From Pseudofrankia saprophytica (GTDB lineage: Bacteria; Actinomycetota; Actinomycetes; Frankiales; Frankiaceae): a stretch of DNA of 64,000 nt. Positions within the stretch are counted from its first letter, which is position 1, and every line of letters begins with the position of its first letter. The position numbers and the translations under genes were made by a program. A model generated the notes under the pieces. That model was not told the DNA's origin and searched no databases. It saw nothing but the letters and a program-made list of their open reading frames with translations. This document shows, one piece after another, positions 34,136 through 41,939 of this stretch. The DNA is taken from the NCBI RefSeq assembly GCF_000235425.2, contig NZ_KI912266.1, positions 6,864,035 to 6,928,034 on the forward strand. Direction: 5' to 3'.

Positions 34136-35001
34136 GCCGGCACCTCCCGGAAGCGCAGGCCCGTCGGGTCGAACGCGTCGAGGAGGTCCAGCTCGGCCGA
34201 GGTCGGAGTCGCGGTCGTCGGGACGGCGCCAGGGCCGCCGTCGGGCAGCGCGAGCGCGAAGCCGGTGGCGGCGAGGACCTCGTCGACGGTGACGCCGGGG
34301 TGCACCGAGGCGAGCCGCAGCCGGTGCTGACCTCCCCGATCGGCTTCGTCGATCGGGGAGGAACCCTGGGGGGCGGCGAAGTCGAGCACGGCCAGGTCGG
34401 TGACGACGCGGCCGAGGCCGTGGAAACGGCGCGCGGCCGGCCCGGCGGCCTGCGCCCGGTCGTAGCCGACGCCGCAGACGACGTCCACCCGTTCGACGAA
34501 CACGCGCGGGCTGTGGCGCGCCACCCAGTAGCTGGTGCGGTGGTTGACGGTGTTGCCCGGGGCGCCGCGGGTGCCGATGAGCTGAACCTTGGGACGGCCG
34601 TGCGGCCCGACGGCGGAGATGTTCATGTTGCCATGGGCGTCCAGCTGCGACGGGATCATGATGACGTGGCGGCGGCCGGAGGCGACCACGTCGAAGACCG
34701 AGCGGAACGGCAGCCAGCCCTCGACGACGGCGCCGGCCGGAGCCGCGCCGAGCGGCGGCGGGTCGGCCAGCAGCATCGCCTCGCCGTCGGAGAGCAGCAG
34801 GTCAGGGGCGAAGGTGCGCCGGGCCAGGCGCACGCCGAGCGCTGGCGCCGTCCCGAAGGCGCTGGCGAGGATCTCGCCGTCGCCGCGGAACGCCTCGGCG
34901 CACGCGAGCGCGCAGACGTCCGCCCGCCGGGCGGCGCGCGCCGCGGTCCCGGCGGCGTCATCGGTCCCGGCGGCGGCCGTCGTCGCGTCGAGCTGGGTCA
35001 T
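34132..35001 (-). CDS. ipdB: IpdB, beta subunit of the steroid ring-cleaving hydrolase
   Basis: A 289-residue CoA-transferase-superfamily protein. It matches the remembered mycobacterial IpdB closely: RRADVCALACAEAFRGDGEI, RLARRTFAPDLLLSDGEAML, GRRHVIMIPSQLDAHGNMN, RGAPGNTVNHRTSYWV and SVHPGVTVDEV. With IpdA it forms a heteromeric enzyme that hydrolyses the last steroid ring (COCHEA-CoA) rather than transferring CoA. Start and stop overlap the neighbouring ipd genes by four bases each, giving a tightly coupled operon. Confidence 0.9.
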   Translation of the reverse strand: MTQLDATTAAAGTDDAAGTAARAARRADVCALACAEAFRGDGEILASAFGTAPALGVRLARRTFAPDLLLSDGEAMLLADPPPLGAAPAGAVVEGWLPFRSVFDVVASGRRHVIMIPSQLDAHGNMNISAVGPHGRPKVQLIGTRGAPGNTVNHRTSYWVARHSPRVFVERVDVVCGVGYDRAQAAGPAARRFHGLGRVVTDLAVLDFAAPQGSSPIDEADRGGQHRLRLASVHPGVTVDEVLAATGFALALPDGGPGAVPTTATPTSAELDLLDAFDPTGLRFREVPA

Positions 35002-35912
35002 CGCGCGCCCTCCTTCTCCTGCGTCTCCGGGGTGCGGTCGCCCGCACCCCGCGCCGGACCGTGGTCGGCGCGGACGGCGGCCTGGTATGCGGCCTCGTCA
35101 CCGGCGAGATAGCGGTCCTGGAACGCCGCCCAGCTGGAGCCGTTGCCGCCGGCGGCGGTCACATATGCCCGCTGGAAGGCCTCGTCCCGGTCGTAGTCGG
35201 GCACGCAGCTGGTGAAGTGTGCGCCGTTCGGCGTCTCGACCACGGCGTCGACCATCATCCGGTTGATCCGCAGGGCCTGGACGGGGGCTTCCTTCGTCAG
35301 CTCCGCGGTCTCGACGACCCGTTCGCAGGAGAGCACCCGATGCCGGGCGGCCAGGCAGAACAGGTCGTCGAAGTACGGGTCCGGGCCGAGGAATGCGGCG
35401 TTGCCGGCCGCGTCGGCCCGGTTCGCGTGCACGAACGCCACGTCGAGCGACAGCGCCGGCATCGCGAGGAGCTCCTCACCGTCGTCGTAGGGCGAGGTGA
35501 CGGTACGCAGGCCGGCGAACGTGGCCGGAACGTCGGAGCCGAGGCCGGCGCGGATCGGCAGGAACGGCAGCCGGTGCGCGGCGGCGAGCAGGCCCCACTG
35601 CAGCATGCCCTCGTCGAGCTCGGCGAACTCGATCTCGCCGCGCTGGCGGGCGGCGCGGAAGTGCGGCTCCAGCGGGACCGAGTCGAGCGAGACGAAGCCG
35701 CTGACCAGCTTGCGGACCTTGCCGGCGGCGGCGAGCAGGCCCACGTCCGGGCCGCCGTAGGTGACCAGCGTGAGGTCGGTCGCCGGACCGCGGGCGAGCG
35801 CCCTGACCAGGGCCATCGGTTTGCGGCGCGATCCCCAGCCACCGATGCCGACCGTCATGCCGCTCTCGACCACCGCCACGGCGTCGGAGACTGTGGCCAG
35901 TTTGGCGCCCAT
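34998..35912 (-). CDS. ipdA: IpdA, alpha subunit of the steroid ring-cleaving hydrolase
   Basis: A 304-residue CoA-transferase-superfamily protein nearly collinear with mycobacterial IpdA: GMTVGIGGWGSRRKPMALVR, LTLVTYGGPDVGLL, LDEGMLQWGL, RLPFLPIRAGLGSDVP, GNAAFLGPDPYFDDLF and LRINRMMVDAVVE. The acidic DEGM segment (Glu about 101) falls where the catalytic glutamate region of IpdA lies. It acts with IpdB in the cytoplasm. The ATG at 35912 is preferred over the TTG one codon earlier, with AGGGAC about 10 bases upstream. First gene of ipdA-ipdB-ipdC-maoC, transcribed from the KstR2-type site region. Confidence 0.9.
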   Translation of the reverse strand: MGAKLATVSDAVAVVESGMTVGIGGWGSRRKPMALVRALARGPATDLTLVTYGGPDVGLLAAAGKVRKLVSGFVSLDSVPLEPHFRAARQRGEIEFAELDEGMLQWGLLAAAHRLPFLPIRAGLGSDVPATFAGLRTVTSPYDDGEELLAMPALSLDVAFVHANRADAAGNAAFLGPDPYFDDLFCLAARHRVLSCERVVETAELTKEAPVQALRINRMMVDAVVETPNGAHFTSCVPDYDRDEAFQRAYVTAAGGNGSSWAAFQDRYLAGDEAAYQAAVRADHGPARGAGDRTPETQEKEGAR

Positions 35913-36073
35913 CAACCGTCCCTGTGTCGTCGGTCAGTGATCTGTCATCTGGCCAGACATGTGCCGTCTGGTCAGTCATCTGTCGTCCGGTCGGTCCGGG
36001 CGCGGGTCAGGCGCGGCCAGGTACCGGCCCGCGCCCCGCGGGCGGATCGGCCGGATTCCGAGAGGAACATCTA

Positions 36074-36087
36074 CACAAGCGCTTGCT
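36074..36087. promoter_or_regulatory. KstR2-type operator between ipdA and a divergent SDR gene
   Basis: CACAAGCGCTTGCT fits ANCAAGNNCTTGNT except for the first base. It lies about 160 bp from the ipdA start and 120 bp from the SDR start, in the divergent promoter region. Confidence 0.65.
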
Positions 36088-36209
36088 TGGTTGGGTAAGT
36101 TACCAGCCGTCGACGGCCACCGCGAGAAACTCCGACCGGGCTCGGGCTCGGGCTCGCGCCGGGCCGGTGGGCAATCGGCGATCGGCGCCGAGGTGAAGGG
36201 TGGGCCAGG

Positions 36210-37118
36210 GTGAGCGAGAGCGGGATCTGCGCCGGCCGGGTGGTGATCGTGACCGGCGCCGGCCGCGGCATCGGCCGTGGGCACGCGCTGGAGTACGCCC
36301 GCCAGGGTGCGCGCGTCGTCGTCAACGACGTCGGCGTGGCCCGCGACGGGGCGGCCGCGGGCGAGCCGGTGGCCCGGGCCGTCGTCGAGGAGATCAGGGC
36401 GCTCGGCGGCGAGGCGGTCGCGAACACCGACGACGTCGCCGACTGGGACGGCGCGAAGGCCCTGGTGGCGAACGCCCTCGACGCCTTCGGCCGGCTGGAC
36501 GTGCTCGTCAACAACGCGGGTTTCGTGCGCGACCGGATGATCGTCTCGATGACCGAGCAGGAATGGGACGCGGTGGTGCGCGTCCACCTCAAGGGGCACG
36601 CGGCCCCGCTGCGGCACGCCGCCGCCTACTGGCGTGACGAGGCGAAGGCTGGCCGGCGCCCGGACGCCCGGGTCGTCAACACCAGCTCCGGCGCCGGCCT
36701 GCAGGGCAGCGTCGGGCAGGCCAACTACGGCGCGGCCAAGGCCGGCATCGCCGCGCTCACGCTCACAGCGGCCGTCGAGCTGGCCCGCTACGGGGTGACG
36801 GTCAACGCGATCGCGCCGTCGGCGCGCACCCGGATGACCGAGGGCGTGTTCGCGTCCATGGACCGGCCGGAGTCCGGGTTCGACGCCATGGACCCGACGA
36901 ACATCGCGCCGCTCGTGGTGTGGCTCGGCAGCGAGCTGTCGGCGCACGTCACCGGGCAGGTGTTCGAGGTGGAGGGCGGCAGGATCGCGGTCGCCGCCGG
37001 CTGGCACCACGGCGTGCCGGTCGACCGCGCCGCCCGCTGGGACCCCGCCGACGTCGGTCCCGCCGTCGACAAGCTGCTCGCCGCCACACCCCCGGCCGAA
37101 CCTGTCTACGGAGCCTGA
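36210..37118 (+). CDS. Short-chain dehydrogenase/reductase of the HIP cluster
   Basis: A 302-residue SDR. The cofactor loop is TGAGRGIGRGHALEYA, the structural motif NNAG (VLVNNAGFVRDRM), the active-site Ser in NTSSGAGLQGSVGQ and YxxxK in NYGAAKAG. A C-terminal extension beyond the Rossmann fold (FEVEGGRIAVAAGW...) is typical of the ~300-aa SDRs found in steroid clusters (Rv3548c-like). It would oxidise or reduce a hydroxyacyl-CoA. It is divergent from ipdA across a KstR2-type site and is followed by palindromic repeats and an LLM gene. The GTG start has AAGGGTGGG upstream. Confidence 0.85.
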   Translation: MSESGICAGRVVIVTGAGRGIGRGHALEYARQGARVVVNDVGVARDGAAAGEPVARAVVEEIRALGGEAVANTDDVADWDGAKALVANALDAFGRLDVLVNNAGFVRDRMIVSMTEQEWDAVVRVHLKGHAAPLRHAAAYWRDEAKAGRRPDARVVNTSSGAGLQGSVGQANYGAAKAGIAALTLTAAVELARYGVTVNAIAPSARTRMTEGVFASMDRPESGFDAMDPTNIAPLVVWLGSELSAHVTGQVFEVEGGRIAVAAGWHHGVPVDRAARWDPADVGPAVDKLLAATPPAEPVYGA

Positions 37119-37120
37119 TG

Positions 37121-37255
37121 GGCCTCCAGGCGCGCGAGGCTCCGCCATCGTCGCGCACCCTTCGGCCAAGGCGCCTGATGGGCCTCCAGGCGCGCGAGGC
37201 TCCGCCATCGTCGCGCACCCTTCGGCCAGGCGCCTGATGGGCCTCCAGGCGCGGC
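37121..37255. repeat. Tandem palindromic elements, copies 3 and 4 plus a truncated fifth
   Basis: Two 47-bp elements (37121-37167 and 37181-37227) start GGCCTCCAGGCGCGCGA and end TCGCGCACCCTTCGGCC. A truncated third begins at 37239. They are spaced 59-60 bp apart by CTGATG-containing linkers. The same 47-bp design recurs at 16981 and 40711. They fill most of the gap between the SDR and the LLM genes. Confidence 0.8.
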
Positions 37256-37280
37256 CGACCTCCCACGAAAGGCTGTCCTC

Positions 37281-38291
37281 ATGCTGTCCGTGCTTCGGTT
37301 CAACTTCGCGGTGCCTGGCCTCGACCGGGGCGCGCTCGCGGCGTCCTACCAGGCGGGCGTCGAGATGGCCCGGTACGCCGACGAGAACGGGTTCGCGATG
37401 GTCTCCCTCGAGGAGCACCACGGCGCCGACAACGGCTGGAGCCCGGCGCCATTGACCAACGCGGGACTCGTCCTCGGAGCGACGAAGAAGGTCCACGTCA
37501 TCGTCCAGGCGCTGCTGGTGCCGCTCTCCGACCCACTGCGGCTGGCCGAGCAGCTCGCGGTGCTGGACCTCGCCGGCCGGGGACGGCTCACCGCCGTCGC
37601 GGGCCTCGGGTACCGACCAGAGGAGTACGCCGACGCCGGGCTCGACTGGTCGCGGCGCGGGGCGCTGCTGGACGAGTCGCTGGCGGCGATCCTGGCCGCC
37701 TGGACCGGCGAGCCGTTCGAGTACCGCGGCCGCACGGTGCGCGTGACGCCGCCGCCGGCCAGCGCGCCGGCTCAGCTCATGTGGGTCGGCGGGTCGGTTC
37801 GGGCGTCGGCACGCCGGGCCGCCCGGCTGGGGCTGCCGCTCTGCCCGCCGAACACCCTGCCGGACCTGGAGGCCTACTACTACGAGCAGTGCGCCGAGCA
37901 CGGCACGTCCGGGTTCGTCATCATGCCGCCGGCGGACACGGCGTTCGTGCATGTCGCCGAGGACCCGGAGAAGGCCTGGGCCGAGCTCGGCGAGTACTTC
38001 CTGCACGAGGCGCTGCTCTATTCGTCCTGGCAGCCGGCGGGGCAGACGTCGGCGGCGCACTCGCACGCGGCGACACTCGAGGAGCTGCGCGCCGAGGGCC
38101 GCTACCGCATCCTCACCCCGGACGAGTGCGTCGAACGGGCGGGCAACGTCGCCGAGGGCGGAATGCCACCGGTCACCGTCCTGCATCCGTTGTGCGGCGG
38201 GATGCCGCCGGAGAAGGGCTGGGAGAGCCTGCGGCTCTACGCGGAGGCGGTACTCCCCCGGCTCGCCGCCGGGGCGCGGCCGGTCGGCTGA
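37281..38291 (+). CDS. LLM-class flavin/F420 oxidoreductase of the HIP cluster
   Basis: A 336-residue luciferase-like protein: LEEHHGADNGWSPAP (the EHH region), VLGATKKVHVIVQALLVPL, LAEQLAVLDLAGRGRL and QLMWVGGSVRASARRAARLG. It shares the fold of the LLM protein at 26066 but only the generic motifs, so the two are not recent duplicates. It probably follows the SDR in the same KstR2-controlled unit, 162 bp downstream across the palindromic repeats. The exact substrate is unknown. The ATG has AAAGG upstream. Confidence 0.88.
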   Translation: MLSVLRFNFAVPGLDRGALAASYQAGVEMARYADENGFAMVSLEEHHGADNGWSPAPLTNAGLVLGATKKVHVIVQALLVPLSDPLRLAEQLAVLDLAGRGRLTAVAGLGYRPEEYADAGLDWSRRGALLDESLAAILAAWTGEPFEYRGRTVRVTPPPASAPAQLMWVGGSVRASARRAARLGLPLCPPNTLPDLEAYYYEQCAEHGTSGFVIMPPADTAFVHVAEDPEKAWAELGEYFLHEALLYSSWQPAGQTSAAHSHAATLEELRAEGRYRILTPDECVERAGNVAEGGMPPVTVLHPLCGGMPPEKGWESLRLYAEAVLPRLAAGARPVG

Positions 38292-38847
38292 GCCCGTCCG
38301 GCCGGCCGTGGGGCGCCGGGCACGCTACGCCACGGCCTACCCGTCGGCCGGTCGGCGGGTGTGGTCGGCGCGGCAAGCTCGCGGCCTGCACAGTTGGTGA
38401 CGAAAGACTGGCGAGTAGCGGGGCGCGCTGGCCGTGCCCGGCTGGGACTGTGAACGCGCGAATGCCGGCTGCCGGGACTTTCGACCCGGTATTTTGCGAC
38501 CCGAGTCCCGTTGGGGACGCTTTGTCGTGTTTTGGTTGTCGATGCGTGAACGCGGCCTTCCCCCTTGCGTCGCAGCCGCGCCAGCGCGGCATGTACGCCG
38601 CGTGTTGTCCCACGTGGTCTGTCCGATGCGCGCGATACGCCAGGGATGACGACCGGTAGGCTCATACGGAACGCACCGGACAATAACGGTCAGTAACCCT
38701 GAAAGCCGCCAACGGGGGAAAGTCGGCGAGGGCGAGCGCGCGGGCACCACGGAGGGACGCCACCCTGGCGTCCGTCCTCCGCCGCTTTCCGTGTCGGCGA
38801 GGGGACGTGGGGAACGCCGGACACGACGAGAGAGCGCTCGGGGTGGG
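38292..38847. other. Non-coding region upstream of the conservon
   Basis: No convincing gene on either strand. A small GC hairpin (GCCGCGC / GCGCGGC, near 38572-38587) and the conservon promoter presumably lie here. I could not single out -10/-35 boxes. Confidence 0.4.
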
Positions 38848-40230
38848 ATGACGACGCGGGCTCGGGAACTCCTGAACCGATCACGTGCGCTGCTGGGCGG
38901 CCCCCGCGCGGCGGCCTCGCAGCTGCTCGGCCCGCAGCAGCCAAGACCCGGCCCTCCCCGGACCGGCACGCCGGCCGGCACGGGGGCGCCCCGCCGGGCC
39001 GACGGGGCCGGCGGCCGGCCGACGGAGGCCGAGGAGGCGCTGGGCGCCATCTGCGCCGATCTGGCGCTGCGTGATCTGAACCTGGTCGACTCGCTGCTCG
39101 CGCAGCTGGAGGAGATGGAGTCCCGGGAAGAGGACGCCGACCGGCTGGCGGAGCTCTACCGGCTGGACCACCTCGCCGCCCGGCTGCGGCGCAACGCCGA
39201 GAACCTGCGGGTCCTCGCGGGCCGCGACGCCGGGGACAGCACGTCGGACACGTCGTCGCTGGTCGACGTGATCCGCGGCGCGATGTCGTCCATCGACCAC
39301 TACCAGCGGGTCACCGTCGGGAGGGTCGTCGCCCTGGGCGTCGTCGGGTTCGCGGCCGAGGACGTCAGCCGGCTGGTCGCGGAGCTGCTCGACAACGCGA
39401 CGAAGTCGTCGCCGCCGCACTCGCCGGTGCGGATCGGCGCCCACCTCACCGAGCAGGGCAGCGCGCTGCTGCGGATCGAGGACGAGGGCATCGGGCTCCC
39501 GCCGGACCGGCTGAGCCAGCTCAACGCGCGGCTGGAGGCCGAGCCGGTCCTCGACGACGACGCGGTCCGGCACATGGGGCTGGCCGTGGTGCGCCGGCTC
39601 GCGGCCAGGTACGAGATCAGGACCTGGCTGGACCACCGCCACCCGCACGGCACCACCGCGACGGTCCTGCTGCCGGCTCCCCTCGTCTGCGAGCTGTCCG
39701 ACATCGGCTGGTCGGGACTGCGGACCGTGGTCACCCCGCCGTCCGCCCCCGGCGAGGAGCCGGTCGAGGCGCACTCCGCCGCCGCACCCTCCGTCGAGGC
39801 GATCTCCAGCAACGGCAATGGCAACAGCGCTGTCACCGCGTTGCCCAGCCGGGCGGGGCCGAACGGCCGGGCGGGCTCGCGGACCGCCGCCGCGGTCGCG
39901 GGGGCGCGCGAGGGACGGCCGGCGGGCACGGTCGAGCGCCCGGCCGGCGGGCTCACGGCGTCGGCCACCGGCCCGATGCCCGCGGCGACCGCGTCCGGGA
40001 CGACGGCGAGCGGGCTGCCGCGGCGGGTGTCCCACAGCCTGCGCGACCCGAGCGGCGAGGGGGACGGCCCACGGACCGCCGCGGCGGGACCGGTCGGCGC
40101 GCCCGGCGCCGGCGCGGCCCCGGCACCGACGGAGGCCGACGTGCGTGCCGGCCATCAGAAGCTGCTGGCGGATCTCGGCGCGTTCTCCGAAGGAGAGCAG
40201 GCTGCCCTCGACGAGTTGCGACGGGACTGA
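38848..40230 (+). CDS. Conservon sensor histidine-kinase-like ATPase (CvnA type)
   Basis: A 460-residue protein. The helical segment YRLDHLAARLRRNAENLRVLAG resembles the dimerisation region of conservon kinases. The HATPase domain has the N-box LVAELLDNATKSSPP, the G1 box RIEDEGIGLPP, and a further GLAVVRRLAARY box. The last ~180 residues are Ala/Gly/Pro-rich. Unlike full-length CvnA, no extracellular domain or membrane helices are visible, so this is a soluble variant. It heads a kinase - roadblock - DUF742 - GTPase unit, which in Streptomyces forms a membrane-associated G-protein-like signalling complex. The ATG at 38848 follows a GGGGTGGG stretch. Confidence 0.88.
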   Translation: MTTRARELLNRSRALLGGPRAAASQLLGPQQPRPGPPRTGTPAGTGAPRRADGAGGRPTEAEEALGAICADLALRDLNLVDSLLAQLEEMESREEDADRLAELYRLDHLAARLRRNAENLRVLAGRDAGDSTSDTSSLVDVIRGAMSSIDHYQRVTVGRVVALGVVGFAAEDVSRLVAELLDNATKSSPPHSPVRIGAHLTEQGSALLRIEDEGIGLPPDRLSQLNARLEAEPVLDDDAVRHMGLAVVRRLAARYEIRTWLDHRHPHGTTATVLLPAPLVCELSDIGWSGLRTVVTPPSAPGEEPVEAHSAAAPSVEAISSNGNGNSAVTALPSRAGPNGRAGSRTAAAVAGAREGRPAGTVERPAGGLTASATGPMPAATASGTTASGLPRRVSHSLRDPSGEGDGPRTAAAGPVGAPGAGAAPAPTEADVRAGHQKLLADLGAFSEGEQAALDELRRD

Positions 40231-40238
40231 GGCCGACG

Positions 40239-40685
40239 ATGGTTACCCAGGAGCACAACCGCCACGCCAACCCGGACTTCACCTGGCTGATCGACGACTT
40301 CGTCCGGAAGGTGCACGGCGTCACCCACGCCCTGATCATGTCGTCGGACGGGCTGGCGCTGACCTCGTCCCAGTCGATGAACACCGAGGAGGGGGAACGT
40401 CTCGCGGCCATCGCCAGCGGGATGCTCAGCCTCGCCCGCAACAGCGCGGTCCTCTTCGGCAAGGGAGACTGCGAACAGATCATCGTCCGGCTCTCGCATG
40501 GCTACTTCCTCTTCATGGGAATCGACGCCGGCGCCGGGCTCGCGGTGCTGACCGGACCGGACTGTGACATGAAGGTCGTCGGCTACGAGATGACCCAGTT
40601 CGTGCTGCACGCCGGGCACGCCCTCACGCCGGAGCGGCGCGCGGACCTGCGGCGCGTCCTCGTCGGGCGCCGTCCGGCCGGCTGA
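40239..40685 (+). CDS. Roadblock/LC7-domain protein (CvnB type)
   Basis: A 148-residue protein with one roadblock/LC7 domain: FTWLIDDFVRKVHGVTHALIMSSDGL at the start (two blocks), then GEKL-like GERLAAIASGMLSLARNSA and the beta strands EQIIVRLSHGYFLFMGI. Family members modulate the partner GTPase. It begins 8 bp after the kinase stop. Second gene of the conservon. Confidence 0.93.
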   Translation: MVTQEHNRHANPDFTWLIDDFVRKVHGVTHALIMSSDGLALTSSQSMNTEEGERLAAIASGMLSLARNSAVLFGKGDCEQIIVRLSHGYFLFMGIDAGAGLAVLTGPDCDMKVVGYEMTQFVLHAGHALTPERRADLRRVLVGRRPAG

Positions 40686-40710
40686 GCCGCCTCGAGTGAT
40701 CTGGGACAAC

Positions 40711-40757
40711 GGCCTCCGGGCGCGCGAAGGAAGATCCCTTTCGCACGCCCTTCGGCC
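40711..40757. repeat. 47-bp palindromic element, copy 5
   Basis: GGCCTCCGGGCGCGCGAA and TTCGCACGCCCTTCGGCC form the arms, 47 bp in total, in the gap between the roadblock and DUF742 genes. Position inside a compact signalling operon suggests it is tolerated as a transcribed hairpin, or that it uncouples the two halves. Confidence 0.7.
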
Positions 40758-40775
40758 TTCGAGGAGACAGGGATC

Positions 40776-41165
40776 GTGATGGCGGTGCCGCAGGATTCGA
40801 GGCCGGCGAGGCCGGTCCACACCGCGCGCAGCAAGCGGGTTCGGCCGTACGCGCTGACCGGCGGGCGAACCAGGTCGCGCTACCACCTGCTGGTGGAGAC
40901 CCTGGTGTCCGTACCGCGGTATGACCCGGCACTGAGCGAGGCGCTCATGCCGGAGTCGCAGGCGCTGTACGAGCGCGCCCGCTCGCAGCTGTCGATCGCC
41001 GAGCTGTCGGCCCTGCTGGCGATTCCGCTCGGTGTCGTCCGCGTTCTGATCAGTGACCTGGCGACGCAGGGCGCCGTGCTCATCCACCCGACGGCGCATG
41101 CCTTCCGCGACGACCGCAACGTGCTCGAACGCATCCTCAGCGGCCTGCGGGAGCTTCCCGTCTGA
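40776..41165 (+). CDS. DUF742 protein (CvnC type)
   Basis: A 129-residue DUF742 protein: VRPYALTGGRTRSRYHLLVETLV, then a winged-helix-like half with YERARSQLSIAELSALLAIPLGVVRVLISDL split across two segments. DUF742 proteins bind the conservon GTPase and may act as DNA-binding or scaffold proteins. The GTG at 40776 is nine bases after GAGGAG; an ATG lies one codon downstream. Third conservon gene. Confidence 0.92.
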   Translation: MMAVPQDSRPARPVHTARSKRVRPYALTGGRTRSRYHLLVETLVSVPRYDPALSEALMPESQALYERARSQLSIAELSALLAIPLGVVRVLISDLATQGAVLIHPTAHAFRDDRNVLERILSGLRELPV

Positions 41166-41282
41166 CGGCCCTCGCCGCGCCGGTGCCCTCTCGCGGACGG
41201 GAGGCCGGCCGCGGCCGCCGCCAGGTGCGCCGCCACCAGACCGCGCCGGACATCCAGGCGCCACGACTACAGGAACGCGGAC

Positions 41283-41939
41283 GTGAGCTCTGCCGACATG
41301 ACCATCAGAGATCCGCGCCGCCCGGGCGCGAGGCATAAGGACGACGCAAGCAGCGGTTCACTGACGATCTCGGCGAAGATCGTGGTCGCCGGCGGTTTCG
41401 GCGTGGGGAAGACGACCCTTGTCGGTTCGGTGTCCGAGGTCGCCCCGATCAACACCGAGGCGTGGATGACCGAGGCGAGCGAGGGCGTCGACGACCTCCC
41501 GCCCGGCGGCGGGAAGACGACGACGACCGTCGCGATGGACTTCGGCCGGATCACGCTCGACCCGGACCTCGTGCTCTACCTGTTCGGCACGCCCGGGCAG
41601 GCGCGTTTCTGGTTCATGTGGGACGACCTGTCGCGCGGCGCACTGGGCGCGATCGTCCTGGTCGACACCCGTCGCCTGGACCAGTCCTTCGCGGCGATCA
41701 ACTATTTCGAGAACGACTCCGACGTGCCCTTCATCGTCGCCGTCAATCTTTTTGATGGAAAACTGTGGCACGACCTCGCCGAGGTGCGGGAGGCTCTTGC
41801 GCTGAGCCCGCGAACCCCGCTGGTGACCTGCGACGCGCGCGATCCCGCTTCCGCCGTCGCGACACTGCGCGAGCTTGTGCTCTACACGATGTCGCTGACC
41901 GAGACAACGGAGCCTGGGAGGGCACGAACACATGCGTAA
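41283..41939 (+). CDS. Conservon small GTPase (CvnD type, ATP/GTP-binding)
   Basis: A 218-residue small GTPase. The P-loop is GGFGVGKT (about 37-44), followed by MDFGRITL and the DxxG equivalent in LFGTPGQARFWFMWDD. VNLF in FIVAVNLFDG replaces the usual NKxD, as in conservon GTPases. It would be the switch of the kinase/roadblock/DUF742 complex. The stop overlaps the start of the following flavoprotein gene by eight bases, so the two are translationally coupled. Confidence 0.92.
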   Translation: MSSADMTIRDPRRPGARHKDDASSGSLTISAKIVVAGGFGVGKTTLVGSVSEVAPINTEAWMTEASEGVDDLPPGGGKTTTTVAMDFGRITLDPDLVLYLFGTPGQARFWFMWDDLSRGALGAIVLVDTRRLDQSFAAINYFENDSDVPFIVAVNLFDGKLWHDLAEVREALALSPRTPLVTCDARDPASAVATLRELVLYTMSLTETTEPGRARTHA

